A stretch of DNA of 37,979 nt from Caldifarciminota bacterium (GCA_023129235.1 JAGMCN010000059.1:1-37979); one strand, 5' to 3'. Shown: positions 8,819 to 16,165, counted from the stretch's first letter. The notes: generated by a model from the letters alone, not told the origin. Translations and numbers: made by a program.

Positions 8819-9073
8819 TTATCTATGCTTCTTAAACTTTTTCTTCATGAACTTTTTCTTGAAGTCAAGATTTTGAATCAATCTTACATGACTGATATGC
8901 AAACCAAAGCTTCGGGTATAGGCATTGAATGCTTTAACTGCTAAATTCAATTCCTTAACTCTTTGCTCATCCATTTTTTTAATCTTTAACGCTTCAGTTT
9001 GTTTCTTGACGGCTTCATATAACTCCTTTCCTGGAGTTACAAGATCAAAAGTATTTAGTTTTACGCTGTTCAT
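8819..9073 (-). CDS. Hypothetical helical basic protein, 84 aa
   Basis: Two helical segments with a lysine-rich end (DFKKKFMKKKFKKHR). No family is recognised. Its start lies 31 nt after a copy of the AATAAAGGTCGA motif (9116-9105), which may control it. Confidence 0.55.
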   Translation of the reverse strand: MNSVKLNTFDLVTPGKELYEAVKKQTEALKIKKMDEQRVKELNLAVKAFNAYTRSFGLHISHVRLIQNLDFKKKFMKKKFKKHR

Positions 9074-9104
9074 ATTTTTATTTTAACATTTTAACGTTCT
9101 AATT

Positions 9105-9116
9105 TCGACCTTTATT
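9105..9116 (-). promoter_or_regulatory. AATAAAGGTCGA motif, copy 1 of 6
   Basis: Minus-strand AATAAAGGTCGA placed 31 nt before the ATG at 9073 and overlapping the stop of the preceding gene. Related copies lie at 11301, 15018, 15487, 31719 and 33429, each upstream of a gene start. Confidence 0.45.
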
Positions 9117-9429
9117 TTCCCAAACTTGGGATATTAAACTTACTTATTCTTTTCTCGCCGCAATACAAGTCTCTTTCAATCCCTAATCCAAAAGCTCCTT
9201 TGACTGATTGAAGTTCCTTAAGTGAAAAGGTTCCCCACTCATCATTATGATCTCCAAACAAACTTACGTATCCATAGAATACTTTTGTTCTAGAATCATA
9301 AGAAGTAGCATACCAAGTTCCAGCTCCGCTGGCATTAAAAAACTTAGCTACTACTATCGGATCCTTTTCATTTTCTTGAGTTCCTACTTCAGCAAATCTG
9401 TTCTTTAGTTTTTCAGTAATTAATTCCAT
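9112..9429 (-). CDS. DUF2958-family protein
   Basis: 105 aa. The order of segments is the one I know from DUF2958: DPIVVAKFF, then GTWYATSYD, then FYGYVSLFGDHNDEWGTFSL, then GLGIERDLYC. The family is common on plasmids and phages; no function is established. It follows the 9434-10033 gene by 4 bp. Confidence 0.85.
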   Translation of the reverse strand: MELITEKLKNRFAEVGTQENEKDPIVVAKFFNASGAGTWYATSYDSRTKVFYGYVSLFGDHNDEWGTFSLKELQSVKGAFGLGIERDLYCGEKRISKFNIPSLGK

Positions 9430-9433
9430 ATTT

Positions 9434-10033
9434 TTATTTCTTAAGTAACTTAAATTCTTTTACTTCAAACCTGCCAAAAAGTTTTCCTCTTTCAGGTCTG
9501 TCTGTTCCTAAACCTAGGAACAAGCCACCCCAATCAAGAAACTCTTTAACATCAGCATCAGTAATAATCTCAGGAAGATTATTAATGATCTTAAATTCAA
9601 GCTTCCAGCTATGAATCTCAGGTTTGACGCACCACACCTGGTTTCTAGCACCCCGATTGATATTCACGGTCCAATGACCTATACTCCTAACATCTTTTTG
9701 ATTCTTATGATAAATCTTATCGGGTTCAATTAAGATTCCACCAGATCCTACATACTTTGCGAATCTGGTATTTCCCTGACCAGGTACTTTCTTTCGAGCC
9801 GCGGCTAAGGTTAACATCTTTCTTATCTGACTAGCAGGTTGATAATAACCTTTACCTTTTCCTTTATCCCAATACCTATGATTATTAAATAAAATCTTTG
9901 CTTCTTGAGGTGTTGGGATTCTACTTCCAATACTAGGCATTTTTAAATCGCCTGGCATTGGTCTGCGATGATGTCGTATCGCAGTCATACCTTCTAAAAC
10001 TACCTTATAAGTTTTTTGTGGAATTCCGCTCAT
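9434..10033 (-). CDS. Conserved phage protein with a RAMP-like C-terminal motif
   Basis: 199 aa. The middle has YYQPASQIRKMLTLAAARKK, and the C-terminus has FLGLGTDRPERGKLFGRFEV, a glycine-rich segment followed by a strand. I have seen this overall pattern in uncharacterised phage proteins, and the glycine-rich segment is reminiscent of RAMP (Cas5/6/7-type) RNA-binding folds. That link is weak and unproven. The gene is the first one downstream of the hairpin array, which makes an RNA-binding role worth testing. Confidence 0.55.
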   Translation of the reverse strand: MSGIPQKTYKVVLEGMTAIRHHRRPMPGDLKMPSIGSRIPTPQEAKILFNNHRYWDKGKGKGYYQPASQIRKMLTLAAARKKVPGQGNTRFAKYVGSGGILIEPDKIYHKNQKDVRSIGHWTVNINRGARNQVWCVKPEIHSWKLEFKIINNLPEIITDADVKEFLDWGGLFLGLGTDRPERGKLFGRFEVKEFKLLKK

Positions 10034-10070
10034 ACTTTTTTTACTTACTTAATTAATGATTAACAAATAA

Positions 10071-10768
10071 ATCTGGTCGACTAAACCAGATATAAAACTA
10101 AGCATAATTTAAATCAAGCTAAGGCATAGGCAAGAGAACTTAATATACAAAGATTTTTCCAAATCTTTTTCAGCTTATTTAAATCTAACCTAAGGAATCA
10201 AAAAATAACCGATAACAAGTAAATCTAATAAGGATCTTCTCAGATCTCTTTCAATTCAATGCAAACCAAATTAACCGATTAGAACTTAATACATTTGGTC
10301 TAAATTTCTTTAAACCTCTTTCAACTTAATTTAATCTAAGTCAACGTAAGCAAAATGAAGCCAAGAACAATTGAAGTTACTAGACTTTTTCGAGTCTCTT
10401 TCAATCTAATTTAATTGAATCTAACACAAATCAAATAAAGATATGGCAGTACGGTTAAAACAATTAACCGTCTTTCAACTTAATTCAATTTAGTAGAGAA
10501 TAAATAAACCTGATGTAAGCGAACCGAATTTAGATTAATAGAACCAAACACTTGGTTCCCTTCCAATCTAAAGTAATACAAAAGAAACGAACCCAAAGCA
10601 AAACAAAAGAACTGATTGTAGTACACTATCGTCTTTCAATCTAAACTAGTTAAAAGCAATAAAGAATAAGAGAAACAAAAATAGGAAAGACAAAAATATA
10701 TCAAGCAAAACCAACGGAACTAAGTAGAACTAGTTTTTAAAACCAGTCCTCTTTCAATTTAATTCAAT
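10071..10768 (-). repeat. Array of eight to nine hairpins with a shared flanking motif (gene-free region)
   Basis: The gap 10034-10830 contains no gene I can support. Eight hairpins occur at 10149-10168, 10233-10246, 10297-10316, 10382-10397, 10451-10471, 10541-10558, 10614-10630 and 10729-10747, with a ninth, unflanked one at 10071-10091. Each stem has a different sequence. In eight units the minus strand reads roughly TTAGATTGAAAG directly before the stem. These motif copies are spaced 81, 70, 80, 74, 88, 73 and 118 nt. In three stems a mismatch on the plus strand becomes a G-U pair on the minus strand, which points to a minus-strand RNA. The role is unknown. Confidence 0.75.
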
Positions 10769-10817
10769 CAAAACCAAGATAACATAACCAACTTTAAATT
10801 ATATCTTGTTTGGACTT

Positions 10818-10831
10818 GGAAATTAACTTCC
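10818..10831. promoter_or_regulatory. Imperfect copy of the GGAAGTTAACTTCC palindrome
   Basis: GGAAATTAACTTCC here differs by one base from the perfect copies at 26308 and 31381. Like them it begins in the TAG stop codon of the preceding gene. It stands between the gene at 10831-11046 and the hairpin array. Confidence 0.45.
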
Positions 10832-11046
10832 TACTTATTCTCATTTTCTCTAGCTTCTTTTCGTTTCTTTCGTGCTTCAGCGTAAAATTTATCAAGCAAT
10901 TCAGCATAAAGTTTAACTGCTTCATCTACATCATCACATCTGATATTAAACATCTGAGTAGTTTCATTTACATCTTTACCGTAACGATCCTTACCGTATC
11001 TAACGGTACGATTAATTTGAACTTTGTGCATTTTATTATCTGCCAT
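10831..11046 (-). CDS. Hypothetical charged protein, 71 aa
   Basis: A beta-like N-terminus (HKVQINRTVRYGKDRYGKDV) is followed by a long charged helix that ends EARKKRKEARENENK. It is the last gene before the hairpin array. The family is unknown. Confidence 0.55.
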   Translation of the reverse strand: MADNKMHKVQINRTVRYGKDRYGKDVNETTQMFNIRCDDVDEAVKLYAELLDKFYAEARKKRKEARENENK

Positions 11047-11060
11047 GTTTTTTATCGAGC

Positions 11061-11273
11061 TTAATCTGTCTTCTTTGCTTTCTCTGGTGTAAACTCTATC
11101 CCTCTTTTAAAACCCCATTCGAAACAGTAATAGAATAAGGCTCCAGTTATTCCAAGAATAACACCAGCTAGAATAGCTAATACTTTGCTCATTCTCAATT
11201 TCTTAGCTACTTGATAGCAATACCAGATACAATATATCCAAAGAAAGAAAAGTACTATCGGTATAATTATCAC
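11061..11273 (-). CDS. Small membrane protein, GTG start
   Basis: 70 aa with two hydrophobic segments, about residues 1-20 and 31-50, and a charged tail. The start is GTG at 11273 with an A-rich leader. An AATAAAGGCCGA motif lies 27 nt upstream. The function is unknown. Confidence 0.55.
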   Translation of the reverse strand: MIIIPIVLFFLWIYCIWYCYQVAKKLRMSKVLAILAGVILGITGALFYYCFEWGFKRGIEFTPEKAKKTD

Positions 11274-11300
11274 GTTTTTTCGAGCTTCAATTAATGTCCT

Positions 11301-11312
11301 TCGGCCTTTATT
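11301..11312 (-). promoter_or_regulatory. AATAAAGGTCGA motif variant, copy 2 of 6
   Basis: Minus-strand AATAAAGGCCGA, 27 nt before the GTG at 11273. It lies in the loop of a perfect 8-bp inverted repeat (ATGTCCTT with AAGGACAT) that spans the end of the radical SAM gene. The T-run beside this hairpin is on the plus strand. Confidence 0.4.
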
Positions 11313-12072
11313 AAATATAAGGACATTTTTTTAAATTCTTATCGTTGTCATCTAATAAATCAAAAGAACACAAGGAAACAGATCCATCTGGATTTATTGA
11401 AATGAAATCTTTACCACGTCTGCAAGGCTTTCCTAAAAACTCCCATCTAAAACATTCATCAATAAAAAGATTTTTATATCTTTGTTTTAGAAGGAAAACC
11501 ATTTCCTTTCTTTTCTCTAACGGAATCTTAGTTGTATAAAACTTCGGTCTCAACAAATGAATCTGATCGCAGTACTTATGTATTTTTTTAAGAACATCGG
11601 GAATCTTGTTATACATTTCATCCAACATTAAAATGTTAGCACCTACCTTAATAGACCATGTCTTTACTTCCTTAGCTTTTAAAATCCATTCATTAACTGT
11701 ACACTTTTCTTTATCTAGACTTAAAGCAATCATTTTTACTTTATATCTTGCAAAGAGAGCTAACAGTGGTTCGTTCAAAAACATGGGGTTAGTAGTAATA
11801 TTTACTATATTTCCTTTCGACCATCTCAATTCATCTAATATGTTTACTAAAAACTCAAGTTCTAAACCATTATAAGCAATTGAAACTTGTTGAGCCTGTT
11901 GAGCCAGATCATCAACAATATTTACATAATGATATACCCGAGAGTCCTGATCTTTCACATCTCTTAACTTATTTAAGATTCTTGATCGTTTTAGATAACA
12001 AAAACTACACCTCGGAGATTTTATACATTTATTGGTGTAGTTTACTGATACCATCTTATATTTCTTTTTCAT
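11311..12072 (-). CDS. Radical SAM protein with a non-standard cysteine motif
   Basis: 253 aa. An N-terminal cluster-binding motif C16-x5-C22-x2-C25 (NKCIKSPRCSFCYLKR) replaces the usual Cx3Cx2C. Radical SAM-like barrel segments follow, such as NIVNITTNPMFL and VKMIALSLD. At the C-terminus, CRRGKDFISINPDGSVSLC with a later Cys resembles a SPASM-type auxiliary cluster region. Such enzymes modify peptides, RNA or small molecules. The gene overlaps the upstream gene (12069-12494) by 4 bp, so that protein may be a partner or substrate. The family is likely; the substrate is unknown. Confidence 0.75.
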   Translation of the reverse strand: MKKKYKMVSVNYTNKCIKSPRCSFCYLKRSRILNKLRDVKDQDSRVYHYVNIVDDLAQQAQQVSIAYNGLELEFLVNILDELRWSKGNIVNITTNPMFLNEPLLALFARYKVKMIALSLDKEKCTVNEWILKAKEVKTWSIKVGANILMLDEMYNKIPDVLKKIHKYCDQIHLLRPKFYTTKIPLEKRKEMVFLLKQRYKNLFIDECFRWEFLGKPCRRGKDFISINPDGSVSLCSFDLLDDNDKNLKKCPYI

Positions 12073-12494
12073 GGTTGTTTACTCTGCCATTCCTCAAAGC
12101 TACCTAAAGAACCTCCATCATAACTCTTTATTTCAGCCTGACACAATTTAATTGCTATATCAAAGAATCTGAATTGAGATTCATCACTGTGATTACATCC
12201 AGAATCAAATCTAAACCCAAGAGAATTATCATAACCATTATCTCCATACTCAATTAGAGTATGGTTTCCTTTCTTATCTACTACAATTACTTCTAATTTT
12301 TCTACTTCATCTTGACCAGATAGTTTACTAACACTATCTAGATATTTCATTCGTTCAAAAACTTTCACACTTAAAGGCGGATCGAAATGCCAGCCGTATT
12401 TCTTTTCTAATTGCTTTATCATTTGATAAAATTCTTTAGGATCTTTGGTAAGAAAGTCAGCTATAAGTTCTGAACAATTAGGGTAATACAACAT
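12069..12494 (-). CDS. Hypothetical protein coupled to the radical SAM gene
   Basis: 141 aa, mixed alpha/beta, not recognised. The C-terminal part has Gly/Asp-rich turns (EYGDNGYDNSLGFRF) and ends KSYDGGSLGSFEEW. The 4-bp overlap with the radical SAM gene suggests coupled translation, so the protein is a reasonable candidate partner or substrate. Confidence 0.6.
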   Translation of the reverse strand: MLYYPNCSELIADFLTKDPKEFYQMIKQLEKKYGWHFDPPLSVKVFERMKYLDSVSKLSGQDEVEKLEVIVVDKKGNHTLIEYGDNGYDNSLGFRFDSGCNHSDESQFRFFDIAIKLCQAEIKSYDGGSLGSFEEWQSKQP

Positions 12495-12540
12495 GTTTTT
12501 TTCTACTTTAAAACTTATAATTGTTAAACATAATCTTATA

Positions 12541-12717
12541 CTAAGTTATCTTTTTCTTTGCCTTCGACCTTTTAAGCTCCTTCTCTAAACTAGATAGAAG
12601 TTTTAAAACCGCCTTGTTATAAGCGGATCTCTCATGAAATACGTAAATTCGATGGACAAGGACTCCCATCTGGAATGCCAGCATTAACATAACTATAAAT
12701 AGAAAAGCTTCAGTCAT
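12541..12717 (-). CDS. Small single-pass membrane protein, 58 aa
   Basis: ATG at 12717, TAG at 12541. Residues 4-22 (AFLFIVMLMLAFQMGVLVH) form one membrane segment; the rest is a basic helix rich in Lys and Leu (LLSSLEKELKRSKAKKK). It overlaps the preceding gene's stop by 8 bp, the common spacing here, which supports it as a real gene. The function is unknown; the layout recalls small lysis or membrane-tethering proteins. Confidence 0.6.
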   Translation of the reverse strand: MTEAFLFIVMLMLAFQMGVLVHRIYVFHERSAYNKAVLKLLSSLEKELKRSKAKKKIT

Positions 12718-12946
12718 ATTGTTTCATTAACATTTCTTCTAATAACTCACGTTTGTTAAGTTCTTCTTCTAACGCTGCCATCACAGCACCTATCTTCAGC
12801 AAAGTCTTAGCTGGATTTTTATGTCTTTGACTAAGAGCTGTATCTTGCAATCTTTCTCTGAAATAAAGTAAAGCATATCTAAGATGGTTATCATTCATCT
12901 TGGAAATGATTATTACCTCGCCGCGTTTATTAGAATACTGTTTCAT
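12710..12946 (-). CDS. Hypothetical helical protein, 78 aa
   Basis: Two or three amphipathic helices (NDNHLRYALLYFRERLQDTA and EEELNKRELLEEML). It overlaps both neighbours by 8-17 bp. The family is unknown. Confidence 0.55.
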   Translation of the reverse strand: MKQYSNKRGEVIIISKMNDNHLRYALLYFRERLQDTALSQRHKNPAKTLLKIGAVMAALEEELNKRELLEEMLMKQYD

Positions 12947-13352
12947 TTTCTTGATCTTTTAATTGTTCCCTTGCCTCTTGCTGACAACCACCACATGCTA
13001 AAATATTATTAGCCTTTCCTTGCGGATACCAAGTACAGGCAAGATTGATAACTTCTTCAACATTATCATTGCATAACTGACAATGATAAGAAATATCTAA
13101 CTTATATTTCAGCATAAAAACCTCGCTTGGCGGTCTGTCTAAAACCTCAGAAAAAGATTTAACATCAAGAGGGCTTTCAATCCGACTAAGTCTATCAATT
13201 TTAACCTTCGGATTTAATTTCAAGTAGGCAAGAAGAGCTCTAATAATAAATCTTCTTTCCTTTTCTGAATTAAGTAAGATAATTGACCATGCTTCAGGAG
13301 GAATCTCCTTTTCTTTTTCTAACAGACAATCTATGAGTTTTTTAGTATTCAT
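12930..13352 (-). CDS. Small zinc-binding protein, 140 aa
   Basis: I place the start at the ATG at 13352 because AGGAGG stands 10 nt before it; a TTG farther upstream would overlap the neighbour by 128 bp. Cysteines 91/94 (CQLC), 106 and 120/123 (CGGC) form a C-terminal zinc site. The N-terminal 85 residues are helical. The function is unknown. Confidence 0.6.
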   Translation of the reverse strand: MNTKKLIDCLLEKEKEIPPEAWSIILLNSEKERRFIIRALLAYLKLNPKVKIDRLSRIESPLDVKSFSEVLDRPPSEVFMLKYKLDISYHCQLCNDNVEEVINLACTWYPQGKANNILACGGCQQEAREQLKDQENETVF

Positions 13353-13539
13353 CTTTAATAAACCTCCTAAAGATTTCAGAGCATGGGAAGTCTGCTTCCT
13401 CTCCTCCTCCAATGTTCTTTTGACTAAAGTAAAGGGATTGTCTCTTCGCATAATTTTCCTCGAACTCAAGAGACTTCTTCTTTGCCAAGGCTACCCAGGC
13501 CCAGTAATCCTTGAGTTCTTCGTTAGTAAATTTAACCAT
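13342..13539 (-). CDS. Hypothetical protein, 65 aa
   Basis: An aromatic and charged helix (NEELKDYWAWVALAKKKSLE) is followed by a Gly-rich turn. It overlaps the next gene by 11 bp and ends just after that gene's AGGAGG site. The family is unknown. Confidence 0.5.
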   Translation of the reverse strand: MVKFTNEELKDYWAWVALAKKKSLEFEENYAKRQSLYFSQKNIGGGEEADFPCSEIFRRFIKDEY

Positions 13540-13544
13540 GTTAA

Positions 13545-13940
13545 TTAATCCGAGATTGATTTACGATTCCACCACATGCAACGAGGACAATAAACAATTC
13601 TATCATTTCCATTCATTGCTAATCTTGCTCTTTTACAACAATAAGGACAGAGGTAACGAGTCGAATTCCAAAGACTACCAATCTTACCCAGATCTTTGAA
13701 ATCGATAGGTCTTCTACCAAATAATGTATTCTTAAACGAAACATTATTCTTTAACTTTTCAGTCTTGATTTCTTTATTAACTATAGAATCTTTAAAGATA
13801 TGTTCAGAAATATGCATCATAACGAAACAAATCATTAAAAGTCCTAATAGTTTTAATAACCAATAGGAAACTTCAACATATGCAACTAACCCAAACATTG
13901 CTACGAGATAGAAAATCCACCTCTTTTGATATGTTTTCAT
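13545..13940 (-). CDS. Membrane-anchored zinc-ribbon protein
   Basis: 131 aa. Two hydrophobic segments (about 8-25 and 26-43) sit before a basic linker, and a C-terminal ribbon has C98-x2-C101 and C118-x2-C121 (CPYC...CPRC). The ribbon probably faces the cytoplasm. The domain order is unusual for a phage protein of this size. It may tether nucleic acid or a protein to the membrane; the role is unknown. Confidence 0.6.
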   Translation of the reverse strand: MKTYQKRWIFYLVAMFGLVAYVEVSYWLLKLLGLLMICFVMMHISEHIFKDSIVNKEIKTEKLKNNVSFKNTLFGRRPIDFKDLGKIGSLWNSTRYLCPYCCKRARLAMNGNDRIVYCPRCMWWNRKSISD

Positions 13941-13944
13941 AATT

Positions 13945-14427
13945 TTAATCCCACCATACTCTTAGGACAGCTCTTTTAATAAAACCGCCGCCTAACAAGA
14001 ATGTGGAAGCTTTAGAAGAAAACCAATCTACAGAATCTGGAATCCACCCTCTAACTAATTCTAACAACTCTTTCTTAATTTTTTCGTTCTCTTTACACAA
14101 GATAAATAATGTATCTACATTCCAAGGCTGATACCCAAGTCTTTTAAATGTTTCCTTATCAAGATCTCGAAGTTTAATTAAAGAAATAGCTCTATTAACT
14201 TTCGATTCAGGTAAGTTTTCATCAATCATTTTGTAGTACATATCACGATCCATAAGCACTCCTTCCCACAAGTCCTGATGAGACAACAAATCCCATACAA
14301 CTTGTTCACCACTATAATTATTGAAGGTAGCTAGTTGCATTAAACGTAAATTTAACCTCTGAACCTCTGGTATTTCCAACAACTTCGCAGCGATCATGGT
14401 ACTCATGTCTGGCGCTTCTTTAATCAT
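13945..14427 (-). CDS. Hypothetical helical protein, 160 aa
   Basis: A mainly helical, soluble protein with an early stretch LLEIPEVQRLNLRLMQLAT. No motif is recognised. It starts after a 250-base gap that has weak hairpins (ACCTG with CAGGT at 14497-14519) but no gene or clear terminator. Confidence 0.55.
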   Translation of the reverse strand: MIKEAPDMSTMIAAKLLEIPEVQRLNLRLMQLATFNNYSGEQVVWDLLSHQDLWEGVLMDRDMYYKMIDENLPESKVNRAISLIKLRDLDKETFKRLGYQPWNVDTLFILCKENEKIKKELLELVRGWIPDSVDWFSSKASTFLLGGGFIKRAVLRVWWD

Positions 14428-14677
14428 ATTGTTATTTTAACCTAAAACCCGCCGACTTACAAAGGAAGACACTATACTATTAAGAAAACCTCCCACCTGT
14501 TTTATAGGTAAGCAGGTATATTTATAGTTCTTTCCTATAACAACAAAAATCGCCGTCCTCTAACATTCCCTAGATAATAGAGTACAAGACAAGATAACTT
14601 GTATTAAAGAATAAGTATCAAGGGATATGTTTAAGATGTGTGCAGCGTTCCTGGGTTGGTCGGGTGGTAATAGAGTT

Positions 14678-14974
14678 TTATATTTTCTTCTTTCTCTTAT
14701 CTTGATATTTGTTATTGAGTAGCTTCTTAGCCTTTGTGAGGTCTGGTCTTTCTATTTCTTTCCGATTAAGGAACCAATCTATTAGGTTCTGTTCTATCTC
14801 ACCAGGTTTAGTAAACTGGAGTAAGGCTAAGGCTCTTTCAAAGTCCCATTCTATTATACCTTCTATTTCTACCTGGCGGCCCGGGTCCTTTTCTGCATTC
14901 AACTCTTTCTCATACCTACTAATCTCGTTCTTGAGATACTGAAGTGCACGAAAAATTGTATATTGAATTAACAT
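14678..14974 (-). CDS. Hypothetical helical protein, 98 aa
   Basis: A helical, charged protein with a lysine-rich end. It is preceded by the first copy of the leader element (15078-15103) and an AATAAAGGTCGA motif 43 nt upstream, so it is probably transcribed as its own unit. The family is unknown. Confidence 0.55.
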   Translation of the reverse strand: MLIQYTIFRALQYLKNEISRYEKELNAEKDPGRQVEIEGIIEWDFERALALLQFTKPGEIEQNLIDWFLNRKEIERPDLTKAKKLLNNKYQDKRKKKI

Positions 14975-15017
14975 ATTTTTCTCTGTTGCTAGGAGTTTGA
15001 TAAGCTCAAACCTAAGC

Positions 15018-15029
15018 TCGACCTTTATT
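15018..15029 (-). promoter_or_regulatory. AATAAAGGTCGA motif, copy 3 of 6
   Basis: A perfect minus-strand AATAAAGGTCGA followed by GCTTA, as in the copy at 31719. It is 43 nt before the ATG at 14974. An AT-rich 8-bp hairpin (GAAAAATA with TATTTTTC, 15037-15058) stands just upstream. Confidence 0.45.
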
Positions 15030-15077
15030 CTTTATTGAAAAATAAATAAATATTTTTCAGAAGTCATGATGAAAAAT

Positions 15078-15103
15078 CGCTTTCCGGTGCGAGGTGAGTG
15101 ACT
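15078..15103 (-). promoter_or_regulatory. Leader element E, copy 1
   Basis: On the minus strand GTCACTCACCTCGCACCGG leads into AAAGCGA. It is 22 of 26 identical to the copy at 16018-16043 and shares a 14-nt core with the copy at 15603-15628. TCGC with GCGA can pair inside it. It lies between a terminator and the gene at 14678-14974. Confidence 0.5.
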
Positions 15104-15122
15104 AACTCTTAAGCGTTGATAT

Positions 15123-15159
15123 GAAAAAAAAGCAGACAGTTTAACAACCGCCTGCCTTT
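15123..15159 (-). terminator. Intrinsic terminator
   Basis: Minus-strand GCAGGC pairs with GTCTGC (one G-U pair), followed by eight T. It ends transcription of the gene at 15171-15455. Confidence 0.8.
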
Positions 15160-15170
15160 TTTATCATCCT

Positions 15171-15455
15171 TTATTTCTTCACGAAAGGCTTAGCATCTGG
15201 GTAGGCAAAGACTACAAAATCTGGGTCTCTCTTTCCATCTCTCTTCCTTTGATTAGGTAAGCAAAGGAAACCGTCTCCATAGTTCACTTCCATTAACTTA
15301 TCGCCTGTCTTATCAACCAATACATTATCTTTGTCCCTGATTTTACTTTTAAACTTCAGGGAATAGCCATTCACTTTATCGACTTTGAACAAGCTTGCCA
15401 CGATTACTCCCCGTGGCGCCTGTTGAGTCTTAGTGTCAAAAAGTAATTTAGCCAT
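15171..15455 (-). CDS. Hypothetical beta-rich protein, 94 aa
   Basis: A beta-rich, basic protein (GVIVASLFKVDKVNGYSLKF; PDFVVFAYPDAKPF). It is a single-gene unit with its own structured leader and terminator, which suggests high or special expression. The shape recalls small single-strand-DNA-binding-like phage proteins, but I cannot assign it. Confidence 0.6.
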   Translation of the reverse strand: MAKLLFDTKTQQAPRGVIVASLFKVDKVNGYSLKFKSKIRDKDNVLVDKTGDKLMEVNYGDGFLCLPNQRKRDGKRDPDFVVFAYPDAKPFVKK

Positions 15456-15486
15456 GTTTGTTTAGCTAGTGATTAGTATCCTCTAT

Positions 15487-15498
15487 CCGACCTTTGGC
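15487..15498 (-). promoter_or_regulatory. AATAAAGGTCGA motif variant, copy 4 of 6
   Basis: Minus-strand GCCAAAGGTCGG, the most diverged copy, 31 nt before the ATG at 15455. Confidence 0.35.
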
Positions 15499-15529
15499 TT
15501 GGATTCAGCGTTTAAGGTAGAGGAGAGAT

Positions 15530-15648
15530 TTTATTAATCTCGGGATTCTCGAGATTAATTGCTCTCCAGCAGAAGAGCGAAGAAGCCCAGCAGGGCGACT
15601 AAGCAATATCTTCTGCGAGGTTAGTGACCTCTTCTCCGCTACTAAGAA
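15530..15648 (-). ncRNA. Structured leader with element E copy 2
   Basis: Between a terminator and the gene at 15171-15455 the minus strand holds element E (15603-15628; core GTCACTAACCTCGC), a long-range stem GCAGAAG/CTTCTGC, and a 9-bp hairpin TTAATCTCG/CGAGATTAA. It looks like a regulatory 5' leader or small RNA. No known riboswitch is recognised. Confidence 0.5.
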
Positions 15649-15680
15649 CAAAAAAAAGGCGAGCAAAAAACCCGCCTTTA
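15649..15680 (-). terminator. Intrinsic terminator
   Basis: Minus-strand AAAGGCG pairs with CGCCTTT (7 bp), followed by a T-run. It lies 16 bp past the stop of the gene at 15696-15923. Confidence 0.88.
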
Positions 15681-15695
15681 TTTTTAGTCTGCCTC

Positions 15696-15923
15696 CTAAG
15701 CTTTCACTCTATCATCCAATAGATTTATCTCCTCAGAGTATTCATGATAACCCTCAGAACAATAAGTCTGGTAATCTGATTCCATTACCCACCGCTTACA
15801 TGTCGGACAATACTTAATCAATCTTCCTTTAAACATATAGTTACCTTCGAGATCCCTCAACTCTTCTTGAAGTGTATCCTTGTCAATCTCTTCCCAGGTA
15901 CGCAACCAGTTTATTCTAACCAT
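15696..15923 (-). CDS. Small zinc-finger-like protein, 75 aa
   Basis: C39-x2-C42 (YCPTCKRW), C55 and H60 (YCSEGYHEY) form a probable zinc site. The N-terminal half is an acidic helix. It is a single-gene unit: a structured leader precedes it and a terminator follows. The function is unknown. Confidence 0.6.
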   Translation of the reverse strand: MVRINWLRTWEEIDKDTLQEELRDLEGNYMFKGRLIKYCPTCKRWVMESDYQTYCSEGYHEYSEEINLLDDRVKA

Positions 15924-15943
15924 GGTTTTAGTATAAATAAAGA

Positions 15944-16043
15944 CAGCCTATACAGCTGTCCAAAATCTCTCGGGAGTAGACTAATTTCCCTAGGGATTTC
16001 ATTAATGAAGAAATCCCTCGCTATCCGGTACGAGGTCAATGAC
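15944..16043 (-). promoter_or_regulatory. Structured leader with element E copy 3
   Basis: The leader of the gene at 15696-15923. Element E lies at 16018-16043 (GTCATTGACCTCGTACCGG then ATAGCGA). CCTCG/CGAGG pairs inside it. Its last bases overlap a perfect 8-bp hairpin GGGATTTC/GAAATCCC (16001-16016 region), and GACAGC/GCTGTC with a T-rich tail lies just before the ATG. The first two stems share bases and could be alternatives. Confidence 0.5.
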
Positions 16044-16165
16044 TTCTTTTTATCTATACCTTTAAAGTCTATCTATACCAAAGCAACAGGCAGAACATCG
16101 GAACCCACTCTCTCCTAGCCCAGGCTATTATTCTATCTATACTATTTTTTATTTTCCATTCCCCC

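Noticed and set aside
10071-10768. CRISPR array
   Set aside because: The conserved motif is short and degenerate, the units vary in spacing, and the sequence after each motif is a hairpin rather than a spacer of set length. No cas genes are present except a Cas4-like nuclease.
11301-11337. Plus-strand terminator after the radical SAM gene
   Set aside because: ATGTCCTT/AAGGACAT followed by T7 on the plus strand looks like a terminator, but no plus-strand gene or promoter reads into it, and half of it is coding sequence.
14545-14590. 14-aa minus-strand peptide frame (MLEDGDFCC...)
   Set aside because: Too short, no ribosome site at a fitting distance, no conserved feature.
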